A stretch of 64,000 nt of DNA from Euryodendron excelsum (taxonomy: Eukaryota; Streptophyta; Magnoliopsida; Ericales; Pentaphylacaceae): the NCBI GenBank assembly GCA_033060915.1, contig CM065383.1, positions 16,762,501-16,826,500 on the forward strand, read 5' to 3'. The notes below the pieces were generated by a model. The model was not told where the DNA came from and searched no databases. It was given only the letters and a program-made list of their open reading frames with translations. Of this stretch, positions 11,481-23,606 are shown one piece after another (the first letter of the stretch is position 1; each line of letters opens with the position of its first letter). Made by a program: the position numbers and the translations under genes.

Positions 11481-12425
11481 CAAAAGAAAAAAACAATGAG
11501 AATGTGTCGATCTTCTTTAGGTTGATGACACTCTGATGATTAAATTAACAAACTTAATCACAATGAATTGAATAAAGAATTCTCTACTAGAATTCAAGTG
11601 AACATACTTGCCTCTCTAGTGTGTGGGAAATTTATAGTTTTCGGAATGCCATACTTCCTTTAAGAATTGTAATCAACCTTCTTGTAAGAGTCATCTACTT
11701 TTGGGTTGGTTTTACAATATATTGAACTTATCCTTCAGTGTCCTAGTCCATTTAGGAATGAGACTTGTGTCTGCTGGAACTGTTAGTCCTTATAGGGTTT
11801 GGACTATAATCCTTAGGCCAGTCCCATTGGGATTTGGCCCAGGGTCGGCACAGGCTTGGCCTGCTAGGTTGGCAAGCTCGGGCCGACCTTCCTGGGCTAA
11901 TCATCCTTTGTATTAGGCTTGGTTCTTGTTGGGCCCACAACTTTCGTAAACTGCTTTTGAAAAAAAAAAATTGTACTAAAGGCACCCAAAATTTAGAAAA
12001 CAATTTTAATTTTTTTGAATTTCCAAAAACTATTTTAATACATATGCAAATAAAAAATGATGTTATTTTTTAACTTTTCATTTTTTTTGTTACCAAATGC
12101 ACAAAAATAAAAATTTTAAAAACAAAACGAAATAGATATTAATGACAGAAAGTTACCAAATAGGTACAAAGACATAAATATTGAATGCATTGTAATTAAA
12201 ATTTTGCCATTGAAAGAGGCTTGAAAATGTTTCCAACTCTACTGGAATAAGAAAATTTTATGGAATTTAAGAAAGATTTTATTCTTACAGAAGTTTTATA
12301 TATAAAAATTCTTCAGAATGATATGGCATTGGTATTTTTGAATTTGTAAAAAAATAATGGATATTTTGGTTTGAAATAGAGAACTACAAACAATTTTATC
12401 GTTGTGTATAGAGATGTTAACCAGA
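11481..12425. other. Non-coding region, possibly the far end of the Gypsy remnant
   Basis: The block to about 11.95 kb has the composition of an LTR or leader (CACACTAGAGAGGCAAG on the minus strand), but I found no paired LTR. Beyond it the DNA is AT-rich without features. Confidence 0.
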
Positions 12426-12685
12426 ACTCTAAAGTCTAATTTGTAAATCGCGTAGTCATTACAATACATGCAGTTATAGCATCATTAAAATGCTATACAA
12501 ACACTTACCAAAAAAATGATATATAAATATATATTTTGTACAACAAATATCACTAGAATAATTTTTGTATAAATATTCTGTTTATATATCAATTGTGTTT
12601 TTGGTAAGTGTTTGTATGGCATTTTTATGGTGATATAACTGCATGTACTGTAATGAGTGTACAACTACAAATTAGACTTTAGAGT
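12426..12685. repeat. Foldback (inverted-repeat) element
   Basis: The left arm starts ACTCTAAAGTCTAATTTGTA at 12426. The right arm is its imperfect complement, ending at 12685. The arms are about 100 bp each and share blocks such as ACATGCAGTTATA and CATACAAACACTTACC, around a loop of roughly 60 bp. This is a MITE-like or foldback DNA transposon with no ORF. The target duplication is unclear. Confidence 0.
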
Positions 12686-15600
12686 ACTCATTAATTTATC
12701 ACTAATAAATAATGAATCATGAACTGCATTAAAAGGGTATTCTTGGATCGCTTATTCAGACAACCAAACCAAGTTCATAGCATTGTAAAAATGCAAAAAC
12801 GAATAAAAAACAAAGCCATTATTTTGTGCAATAGCGGTAGATTCTAGTAGTAGTCAATTTTGTCATAAGAGGAGTGGAGTTAGCTTAGATGTAGTGGCGC
12901 TCTTTCTCCTATCTACGGTCATGGACTCTACTCATCCTCTCTCTCCCCTGGCTTTGGCCATCCCATGTACCAGACCAAATTTTCATAAAAATTATATAGG
13001 AGTATAAGGTTGTGTTTGTTTTAGGGTTTGACATTGGGCAGATTGGTTGAGTTCGTGCTGGGCCTACACTAAAATTTTTTACATTGGGCCTAAACTAAAT
13101 TTTAAGCTTGCCCAAAATAAAAATTATAATTTTAAAACCCGCCCATTAACCTAAAAATATTTTTTCTTAAAAATATTGTTAAATATAAAATATAAACATA
13201 TGAATATAACAAAATATAAATATAAATTATTTTGTATATATTTTGGGCTGTGCCGGGCCTCAAACACAACTCTCAAGCTAGCCTATTAAACTAGTGAGGC
13301 ATAAAAAAATCTCAAAACCCTATAATTGTGAGCAAACTTGGGTGGGCTAAACAAGTTATGGGGCCGTGGCCACCCCTAATTTATTTCATAGCACAAGGCC
13401 CCGAAATTGGACTACCGGTTTTGTGTCCGGCTTTATCCTGAACTTGGTTGCTTAAAGAGGGTTTTAATAAGCAGTTACAGAGATTTTTCGTCCCGTGTGC
13501 ATGATGTAGTTATTCCATTGGTGGGATAAGCAATCCAATAATTAGGTTTGGAGATCAAATTACCAAAGTATGCTTCGCGATATCTGATATTCTAGAGTTA
13601 AATGTCCTGCGATTCATCATCCCTTTATCCCATCATGAGAAACAAACATGGCTTAACTTTCCAATATATCTTTCATTCTCTTTTAAAGTTTGCCCTAAAT
13701 ATTTAACATATAGTTTTATCAGCAAACTTTGGTGAGAGAAATTATTTGGTACTCTTAGAGTACCATGCCTTCCCTTCTCCTCCTTCTCCTCCTCCTCCTC
13801 CTCTACTTTTACTATTCAGTATGTCCTTCTCCAACTAGGTGGGACCTATAATTCAATATAAATCAACAAAATCTGCATTTATAATTTGCATGGATTGAAA
13901 ATTCATGCATATTAGTCAATAGTTTTGGATCAACAAATTTGACCCAATTTCGGTACATGCTATTAATCCATCTTGAGCAAAACACAGAATGCAAATCTAC
14001 AAGGAATAATCTCCATATAAAATTCATTAAAGTCATACAGGTGGCCCTCTGATAGCATCAGTTGATGGTGACGATAAAATATGCAAATCCTTCTTTCAAA
14101 AAGAAAAAAAAAAAAAAAAAAACTTGGGTAGAGTTTGATGCATTCGGGTGGTGTTTTGCGTGCAATTAATGTTGGGTCCCCAATGTTTGGTTTTAAAACA
14201 TAGATAATTGGATGAGATAGCCGCCTGTCTTACTCCTCTTTCCAATTAGAACATCACTTGCATGCAAAAAGTTACTCAATGTTCTTGAAGTATCACGGTT
14301 TTATTTCGTTTTATCAGACACATTATCTATGACTTCACCATTATTTTTTTGATGTCCGTTCGGCCCATCAAGAAGGAAAAACTCATGCAATTATGTCTGG
14401 TAGAACAATACGAGCACTGGGTAATTTTCTACTGTCATAGAATCCATACCTAAATTTATTCCATGGTTCTCTTTATCTTTGTCATGGAAGTGGAGTGCTG
14501 TCACTTGATGGTTTGTTGTTTGGGACCACTTAGACTTGGTTTAGATTGTTTTGTATGTTATATCCAAGTCTACCGTGATTGACTATTCTCACTCTCTCTG
14601 ATTAAGTTTTGATTGACTATTCTCTCGCGTTGGTACAAAATTATTATTTATACGGATTATATTAATTTTATGTATTGTATAAATAATGGTTTATAATGAA
14701 AGAGCACAGACAAAGATCAAATTAATTTATTTTATACATTGTATAAATGATGGTTTATTATGAAGGGGCACAGACAAAAATCGAACTATAGTGGCTTAGA
14801 AACTCATTCAGAAGTAAGAAGCGTGCTTTCTCTATAGATACGAAACGAGTTTTGAAATTTTAAAAAACTTTTGAAAAATTTTTATGATACCTTTAGGATA
14901 CTTAATGAAAACTTTAGAAAACGTTACGAAAATTCTTGAAAAATTCTGCGAAAACTATTTAAAAACTTAAGTTAGTGATTTTTATGTAATTTTTTCTTAA
15001 ATTCCAACTAAGTACCTATTAAATTCTTTATATAAGTTTCCACTAAAATTTGCAAAAGTTTCTTTCTAAAACTCTTATTAAGTTTCTCAAATAATTCCTA
15101 ATTGTTTTTCTACTTTACATTTTTTCTATATTTTTCGCTTCCATTTCTCCTAATATTTTTCACTTTCAGTTTCTATTCTAGTAACAATCGATTGAAGGTG
15201 AGACCTTATAATTAACTTGAGTAACCACTTACCCACAATTTATTGTTCCTTCTTTAGCCTCAAGGGTAGTCGAACTAGGACAAGTGGTTTGACCACTAGG
15301 CACCCCATGAACCAGCAAGGTTTCATTTCCGATCTCAGGGCTTTGATCAATAGAAATCATTAATATGCGCAAGAGATGTAGCCAAGTTGATCAGCCTTTG
15401 AATTTTTGGACTCATAATCGATCAGAGATCATTTAATTCACACCTATAGCTGTTAGGTTCATAATCAATGCCAACTGGTTTATTAGTAAGATGAAATACA
15501 CACATACATCTATTTTAATATATAAAATGGGAGAATCCTAATTGACCTTTTTAAAATTGAATGACTTTTTTCTTTTTTAAATTATCTAAACTAATTCAGT

Positions 15601-17026
15601 TATTTATTATTCAAAAAGGTTTATATTCATATTTTCTTAAAATGACAAAAATAAAAATGCACACTCTTTTGATAATTGTAAATAACTATCCACATCATGC
15701 AACCGCTTTAATTAAATATCTTTTTTCTTTTATTTTCATTTAAGCATCATGTTTTCAGAGAGAAACAAAATTTTTATCATATTTTACTTGCCGAATATTA
15801 ATAAGATCATCATTTACGATGAGATGACATCTATTATTAACAATAATTAAAAATTGCAGACCCACACCAACCTCCAGTCTATATATATATACACGTGTAT
15901 ATGATATTGATATCTTTACTTCATTCACTAGACTTTTTCGATACAATAATTCTTTTTTAATTTTTATAGAAAGCGACTCTAGACAACACCTCAAATTCCA
16001 TTTCTCCGCCACGAGGTTTTAGAAGTCTGGTGCACCACAAAATAGGTGTAGAGTTGGTAGGAAGATTTCCTTACTGTCAAGCAAAACTTTTTTTTGGGAC
16101 CGACATGTATTATTCGGGCATTATTTTTTAAAGCGTGTTAGATTGAAAATTATTTTCAAAATAAATGTCATTCACGATTAGGACAAAAAATAGACAGCCA
16201 AACAGACACAAACCAAGGATGACTAGAATAATCACACACATGAATAGTTTTACTCTCAAGATTCCACTTTGGAACTCTTCAATGTTTGTCCAGCAAAAGT
16301 TGAGTAGGAAATTAGTTTCCTTCCACGCATTTCACAGCTTGCTATAACAGAACACCAGAATTTCAGTGAAACGGCCAGCAAGTAATATATATATATATAT
16401 ATTCAAAAGATGAAGAGAAGGGCAACTTTCTTAGCAGAAAGAAATTCAAGTCTTTGGTATCTAAGTGCTGCAAGGTAATGAAATATATAAATATATATGT
16501 ATATAAAGGACACCAACAGAACCATATCATCATTCCACCTGTGCAACCCACTCTTGTATCCTTCCCCTCCCCTGTATATTAAAAGCTGGGAAGATGGTCG
16601 TTTGTTTGCTAGAAAAAAATCAAAGAAAAGAAACGTTATATGTTCCAAACAAGGAGCCTTGAAATGATTTTGGGTGTTGTGGGAAATGGTGGTATCGGCT
16701 TGAAAAGTTTGGTAGGAATGCTTGATCAGTAACCCCAGCCCATGTAAATTGTTAAATCTACATTCATTATGATCATATTCAGATTCTACCACAGGGTGGG
16801 GCTTATTCATATGAGGAGGAGGGCTGTGAATACAATTTTTCTGAGTGCTCATTTTATTGACTTCTAAATTGTAAGTGTTCGATTTTAATTTTTCCCGATC
16901 TCATTAATTTTGGTTAATTCTGATAAAACTATGAAGATAAAGCCAAGTTAACGCACTACCACAAACTTATGGGAACGACTCTGATACCCAACAATTGTTT
17001 TGGGTACTCTTGGCCTTTGGGTTGAT
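12686..17026. other. AT-rich intergenic DNA
   Basis: No gene recognised. It contains a CTC/CTT-rich stretch near 13770-13806, an A-run near 14100-14122, a 62-bp tandem duplication at 14661-14785 and an (AT)n run near 16385-16402. The minus-strand ORF 16403-16852 has no recognisable domain and spans an (AT)n repeat, so it is not called. Confidence 0.
14661..14785. repeat. Tandem duplication, about 62-bp period
   Basis: Two units share the order TTAATTT, ATTGTATAAAT, ATGGTTTAT, ATGAA, GCACAGACAAA, with several substitutions. Non-coding. Confidence 0.
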
Positions 17027-17162
17027 CTTCAAATAAAGAAAAATATTATTTTTTTAAGAAAAACTTACACAGAAAATTTACCAGAATAATATGACAGTGA
17101 CATTTTTATAAAAAAGAACTATTATGATTGGTATTATATTTTTAAGTGAATGACTCTCATTC

Positions 17163-18579
17163 TGTTGAAATATTTGGTGTAAAACACTAATTTTGAGCCA
17201 TTGTTAAGGTGGGACCCACATGTCCTTTTTAGTGGGTCCAAGATGTTTTGTGTTCTCCTCCATGAGGAGATGAAAAACAAGCATTTACTTACTCAAATCC
17301 ATGGAGGTTTGAATGAGATAATGACTTCCAAAGTAGGTACCATGAGTATGGTTTTGGATAGAACTAAAGATTTGTTCTACATTGATTTTCTATGAGAAAA
17401 GTGATGAGTATATAAAGCCTAAGTTTAAAGCTAGGTTTGGGCCCCAAGGGGCACCTCACTTTTGTGATAGGGGGAGAACTTATGGAACCCATGGGTTGAT
17501 CCAATAAACTACATGCGCGCGCAGCCACTGGTCGGCTGGTGCAGGTGCGATTAAATTAATATTAAAATAGCTTCGGCCGGTTTAATATTTTTGGACGCGG
17601 TTTGAACCATGCCAGTGTATACCGAGTTGAATCGAACCGGTTTAAATTTAAATTACAACGGTTGCGACCCTTCCTAAGAGCGCGTTTGGCTGGCACCGTT
17701 TCGAAGGGGTGCGATTCTTTCTATATATAGAAAGATTCTCCCTCCGAACCAAATACAGTTTTTAGACGACGACGTCCGTGCCCAGATTCCGGCGAATTGC
17801 TGTCCAGATTCTAGCAATTGTTCTAGGAAGATTCTGACTCTTCAATCAGTCCTTTCACATCTTCGTCTTTGTCTTAGAAATTATGTACGAATTTCTATCC
17901 AGGTTTCATCCGGTTAATTTCTTATTTTACAGGTCGTGTTTTCATATGATTATATATATATTCTGTGTGATGAATTTTTTGAAAATTCTATCAATTTTTT
18001 ATGTGTTTCTGTAGTAAATTTCAGTGTTGAAATTCTACAGAATGTTTGCAGTTTTTCCTGTGTAGAAAATATAGTATATTCATTATCATATCATGTTAAT
18101 TTTATCAGAAATGCCTTAGGTTTCTGTATGAAATTAAATGTTATAATTCTGTATAGAATTAGACAGAAATTCCTCACTGTTTTATATCATACATGTTGCA
18201 TTCATTCCATAAATTGAGAGAGTAAAATCAAAAGGTTGATTCGTTGAATCTTGAATATTGTAGTGCTACTTATTCAAGACTGTGATTATTTTATCCTGGA
18301 GATAAACGTCCGTTCATCCCATGAGCACCTGTGTAGGGAATGAATCTATCTTAAGCCAAGAGTGTGTAACACTCGACTTGATCTCCCCTGTAGCATATAT
18401 TTTATTATTTCTTCATATATGACTTGTTGCATATATCATATTACGTTCTTTCATACACATTATTTAATGTTATTGATTTTATTTTATGATGACTACATGA
18501 CAACAATATTATTATGTTTCATTTTACTTTATTATGGCTACAGTTTATATGGAAAACATTATACAATATTTTTCCTATA
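17163..18579 (+). repeat. 5' LTR of the non-autonomous element
   Basis: It is paired with 21903-23363, with scattered substitutions and small indels. Its last dinucleotide reads TA instead of CA. Confidence 0.
17716..17735 (+). promoter_or_regulatory. Palindromic TATA box in 5' LTR
   Basis: The perfect 20-bp palindrome TCTTTCTATATATAGAAAGA is also present in the 3' LTR at 22462-22481. The core TATATATAG is a plausible TATA box, so transcription would start about 30 bp downstream. Confidence 0.
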
Positions 18580-19225
18580 ATCTTAAGACAGATCTGTTGT
18601 TTCTCCCTATATATGCTTTCCATATGTAGTACTAATGTGAAATGACATGTAGTTGTGTGTTGTTGAGTATATGATATTGATAATCATGTGTGAATTCAGA
18701 TTTGACGCTAACATAAAGGTTTCATATGTTAAGGCACTAAGTTTAATTTTATTTGCCACTTAGAAAGCGATTATTCATCTCATAAATGAACATGTTACAA
18801 ATCTAGAAACTTGAGTTTCGTCATGCATAGCAATTGACATGAATCCTAGTATTGTGATGAACTTAACTTGCATAGTGGTCGTTAATTTGTTAAAGTTCTA
18901 TTTCCGTTGCATGTTTAACATGATAAGTTGTAGCAGTACATCTTTATGTATCTTAGATGCTACATGCTGTTTGCCTTGCTATGCTTATGTGTTTTTGGTG
19001 AAAGCATGACTTTGTGGTTAAGCAATTTTATTGCTAGAGTCTTAATTTCATTTGAGAAATTAAAATGGTGTTATTCTAAGGTTTCTAACCTTAAGAATAT
19101 GAGCATATGATACTGTGTGGACTAGCAAATTTAATTGCTAGAGTATTTAATTTCTTCTATGAAATTAAATTGTGTTATTCTATGATTTCTAATCATAAGA
19201 ATATTACCATGTGTTTACAGATCAC

Positions 19226-19648
19226 ATGATGAATATTTGGGAAGAGGTGGGTCAGAATTGGTTTGGTGAGGATGAGTCCAAGAATCCTACACAACCAGCG
19301 AATCCTCCTGTGTTACACACAATGTATCATCTTCATGGTCCAGAGGACGTTGCTCTTCCAAAGTTAGTGGCACTGCCTATTTCGCGAGGGCAGGTGATTG
19401 GACCGAATGAGGCAAGATCGAGTCTCTATCAAAACTACTATGGGAAGATTCGATGCACTGCTCGTAAGAGTGTTCCATGTCCTGCTTATTTCCAGAGGTT
19501 GAGACTTCTAGCACAACCTGAGGGTTCTCATGATGTGGACTCTCTTTATCGGCCAAATACCCTCGAGCGTGCGCAGAAGAGGACACTTGATCATGTGTTG
19601 GTAGTGATTGAGAGTTCCTTTTTAGGAGAATCGTTTGGTCCTTACTAG
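19226..19648 (+). CDS. Unidentified ORF inside the non-autonomous retrotransposon
   Basis: An ATG-started reading frame of 140 residues with no recognised domain, about 650 bp downstream of the 5' LTR. It is hydrophilic with several proline-rich stretches (NPTQPANPPV) and basic residues in the second half (IRCTARKSVPC). It has no zinc knuckle and no transmembrane segment. It could be a relic of gag, a captured gene fragment or chance. Its position fits a gag-like product, but nothing in the sequence proves it is translated. Confidence 0.
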   Translation: MMNIWEEVGQNWFGEDESKNPTQPANPPVLHTMYHLHGPEDVALPKLVALPISRGQVIGPNEARSSLYQNYYGKIRCTARKSVPCPAYFQRLRLLAQPEGSHDVDSLYRPNTLERAQKRTLDHVLVVIESSFLGESFGPY

Positions 19649-21902
19649 TTTCGTGTTAGGGTTTAGTATCGTTAATGTATTTTTTATCATAACTTGTTTA
19701 GTTGTATAACTTATTTAGTTGCTAACTTGGAACACTTTTAGTGACCATATATGTATCTGTGCATATCTATGTTTGTGATAGTAATGACATATCTAACTTT
19801 TATGTTAATTATCATATGTTGATTGTATTTCATAATGTTCCTTGAAATATAATGAAATTAAGAAAGTTACCATCCAAGAGTATACTTATCCACATTCTTA
19901 GTGGCAATACTGGAATAGTATACTTAATGTAATCAACGCACATGTTGTAATATTCAAATGAGTTTGATAATGAATTTAGTAAACAAGGGAAAGATATTAA
20001 ACATGGTGATGATGTAGCTTCAGTAGCTTAACATCCAGATTCTCCTGTCTATAAATACCTAGTTGTTTCAGTAACTTGATTGCTAGAAAAATGAAATCTA
20101 ACTCTTAATTGAGTTGATGTGTACTACTTTGTTAAATTCTGGATAATCCAAGAAATGTGGGAGGAAGCTTTGGTTTCTCCAACACACATACTCATTAGGA
20201 CACCCCATAGAACACTGTGTTAATATGGACATAATTATAGCTCGGGTTATCTGTAATCTAAGTTATAAGATGGTACGAGGGTTTATTCCCTGGTCTGCTT
20301 GAACACAGTTTTGCATGTGAATGCTGTAGTAAACGATAATTTGTCCAATACTCTAGAATCATTCAAGAGAATATTTCCTAATTCTAGAAGTGAGACATTC
20401 TTTAAGAATGAACTTCCTTGTGCATTTGCTTTTCACACTAAGGGTCTTGACGACTTCATGAATAAGCAAGAGATCCAAGACTCTAAGTCTATGTTGGAAG
20501 GAAGAATAGTTTCAGACACAAAGGAAAGAATGACTGATCCGAATGTTTCTAACTTTTAAAGTCAGAGGTGAAACCTCAAGAGAAAAGGAACTAAGTGCAG
20601 CCTCGATAACTTTAGTAAAATAAAGTAAAGAGATGTACGGAGTTTCGTTATAACTGAACTATAATAGTTTACACAGAGGTAAAACTAAATGGGTAACAGA
20701 CAATTTGCTTGATAGATCTAACAATGAGGTTATCCAAATGGTTCAAGGAGTAGAGTCTAATCTAAAAAATTTAGTAGATATGTGACAAGATCTAGTTTCG
20801 GTAGTTGTGACTTCGTGATATGAGTTCACGCAAGTGACAAGGGTATACGTATCTTAGCGGGAGTAAAGTATTTTATTCAAACTCAGGGTTAATCCACTAG
20901 AAGGTGATAGCCTTGTGTTACAAATGAGCTCTGATCATATATACATCCAGAAGTATTAGAGAGGGTACAACATGAAAATTGGATTTATAGATCAAGAGAC
21001 GCTAAATCCTTAAATGGATAAGTCTTACAAGAAGTGCTTTAATTTCTTAGGAAATTCTCGCAATGAAAATAAACAACCAGATTCTACGCAGGAATTAAGA
21101 GCTAGAGAAGAAGTATCACGTGATTTCATAAATGTCTATTCAATGATTAATAATTTAATCAAAGAATATTGAGAGATCATCTTACTATTAGGCCTGATAA
21201 GAGATCGAAATTCATTCATCGATGGGATTAGGCATTTAAAGCCGATTATCTTAAAAGTTACCTTAATGGCAACCTAATCTAGTTGACTGGAGATTCCAAG
21301 ATCTAGGTTCAATGAGACAACCTAATTAAGGTCGACTTAGTATAAATCAATGGGGGACATTGTTCCACTGCCTAATTCTATGGTGAAATATTGATTACCC
21401 AAATAGTGTAAAGCTAAGCTACAACTTTTAATATAGAATGAGTATGACAGGATACTCATATTAATAAGCCTATGCTTTTAATGATTTTTATTACTTGGTT
21501 ACCAAGTGGAGTATATACGACTGCTCACTTTATAAGAAAATCACCTATATGAGTGTGATGGGGGCTGCTTCCATGAGAATTGTAAAGGCTTCAATTCTTT
21601 AGAGCACTCATGAAATAGGATAGTTCATGACCAAAACGAACACAACTGAGAACAACCTTAGATAGGGAAGAAACCTGTGTGAGTATTATTGTCTCGGTTT
21701 ATACAAACGACAGAACAATTCAAGACATCATGTTCATTGGTCAACTAATAAACCCGATAGTATTTCACTAAGGAAGGTTCAAGGCCAAAAGCCACCTTTC
21801 CTGATGCAACAACTTTCTGCTTTACTCTCTCTCTTATACATAATTGCATCTACATTCTTTGTGCATTATTTTTTGATAGCTAATCTCATTCATGTGGGGG
21901 AT
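19649..21902 (+). other. Internal non-coding region of the non-autonomous element
   Basis: A second open stretch at 20299-20559 (86 residues) has no recognisable motif. The rest is broken by stops. The region ends with the PPT GTGGGGGAT at 21894-21902. Confidence 0.
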
Positions 21903-23363
21903 TGTTGGAATATTTGGCGTAAAATACAAACTTTGAGCCATTGTTAAGGTGTGACCCACATGTTCTTTTTAGTGGGTCCAAGATGCTTTGTGTTCTCCTC
22001 TATGAGGAGATGAAGAACAAACATTTACTTGCTCAAATCCATGGAGGTTTGAATGAGATAATGACTTCCAAAGTAGGTACCATGAGTATGGATTTGGGTG
22101 GAACTAAAGACTTGTCCCACATTGATTTTCTATGGGAAAAGTGATGGGTATATAAAACCTAAGTTTACAGATAGGTTTGGGCCCCAAGGGGCACTCCACT
22201 TTTGTAAAATGGGGAGGACCTATGGAACCCATGGGTTGACCCAATAAACTACACGCGCGCGCCGCCGCCAGCCGGCTGGTGCGGGTGCGGGTGCGATTAA
22301 ATTAATATTAAAATGGCTTGGGCCGGTTTAATATTTTTGGACGCGGTTTGAACTACACTAGTATGGACCGAGTTGAACCGAACCGGTTCAAATTTAAATT
22401 CCAACGGTTGTGACCCTTCCTAAGGGCGCGTTTGGCTAGCACCGTTTCGAAGGTGTGCGATTCTTTCTATATATAGAAAGATTCCCCTTCCAAACTAGAT
22501 ACAATTTTCAGATAATTTTTTCGTCTCTCTCTCTCTCTTTCTCGGTCTCCGACGACGACGTCCGTGCCCAGATTCCGGCGATATCGGTGCACATCTCTGG
22601 TGAATTGCTGTCTAGATTCTGGCAACTGTTTCAAGTAGATTCTAATTGTTCAATCAGTCCTTTCATATCTTCGTCTCTGTCTTAGAAATTTTGTATAAAT
22701 TTCTATCCAGGTTTCAACCGGTTAATTTCTTATTTTACCGGTCGTGTTTTCATATGATTATATATATATTCTGTGTGATGAATTTTTTGAAAATTCTATC
22801 ACTTTCTTATGTGTTTCTATAGTAAATTTTAGTGTTGAAATTCTACAGAATGTCTGCAGTTTTTCCTGTATAGAAAATGCAGTATATTCATTATCATATC
22901 ATGTTGATTTTATCAGAAACGTCGTAGATTTCTGTATGAAATTAAATGTCATAATTTTGTGTAGAATTAGACAGAAATTTCTCACTGTTTTATATAATAC
23001 ATGTTGCATTCATTCCATAAATTGAAAGAGTAAAGTCAAAATGTTGATTCGCTGAATTTTGAATATTGTAGTGCTACTTATTCAAGATTGTGATCATTTT
23101 ATCTTGGAGATAGACGTCCGTTTATCCCATGAACACCTGTGTGGGGGATGAATCTGTCTTAAACCAAGAGTGTACATCGCATATTTTATTATTTCTTCAT
23201 ATATGACTTGTTGCATATACTATATTACGTTCTTTTACACACATTATTTAATGTTGTTGATTTCATTTTATGATGACTACATGACAACAATATTATTATA
23301 TTTCATTTCACTTTATTATGGCTACAGTTTATATAGAAAACATTATACAATATTTTTCCTACA
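21903..23363 (+). repeat. 3' LTR of the non-autonomous element
   Basis: It is the partner of 17163-18579. Compared with the 5' copy it carries an extra CT-rich insertion near 22516-22545 and a short insertion near 22579. Confidence 0.
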
Positions 23364-23606
23364 CATTCAACCACATCATTCTAGTGATAAATTCTGTATA
23401 AATTTTTTTGTTCGTATATCAATACTCAGACATAACATTTATATATAATTTTATCATCAGAATAATGCGGTTGAACGAGAGATATTCATTTAAAAATAAA
23501 ATACCCATCATGATAACCCTTATTTATAAAAATGTTACTGTCATATTATTCTGGTATAATTTTTTATACAAATTTTTTAAAAATAACATTTTTCTATTTA
23601 TATTAT

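Larger units (their letters stand above)
17163..23363 (+). mobile_element. Complete LTR retrotransposon lacking pol, TSD CATTC
   Basis: The 5' LTR is 17163-18579 (1417 bp) and the 3' LTR 21903-23363 (1461 bp). Both begin TGTTG and end CCTAYA. CATTC occurs directly outside on both sides (17158-17162 and 23364-23368). A polypurine tract, GTGGGGGAT, ends right before the 3' LTR, and the orientation is plus. The internal region is only 3.3 kb and shows no integrase, reverse transcriptase, RNase H or protease motifs. No obvious tRNA-iMet primer site (TGGTATCAGAGC) follows the 5' LTR. Termini and PPT look Copia-like. It is therefore non-autonomous and would have depended on enzymes from a related element. 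Confidence 0.
17027..23606. repeat. Foldback element split by an LTR retrotransposon
   Basis: The arms at about 17030-17157 and 23470-23606 are inverted copies of each other: CCAGAATAATATGACAGT on the left, ACTGTCATATTATTCTGG on the right, with flanking similarity of over 100 bp. The retrotransposon 17163-23363 sits between them, five bases inside the left arm's inner end, so it jumped into the loop of an existing element. A related half-copy appears near 24460-24530. Confidence 0.

Noticed and set aside
16403..16852. 149-residue minus-strand ORF
   Set aside because: It has no recognisable domain, spans an (AT)n run giving poly Tyr-Ile, and has no supporting splice or promoter context.
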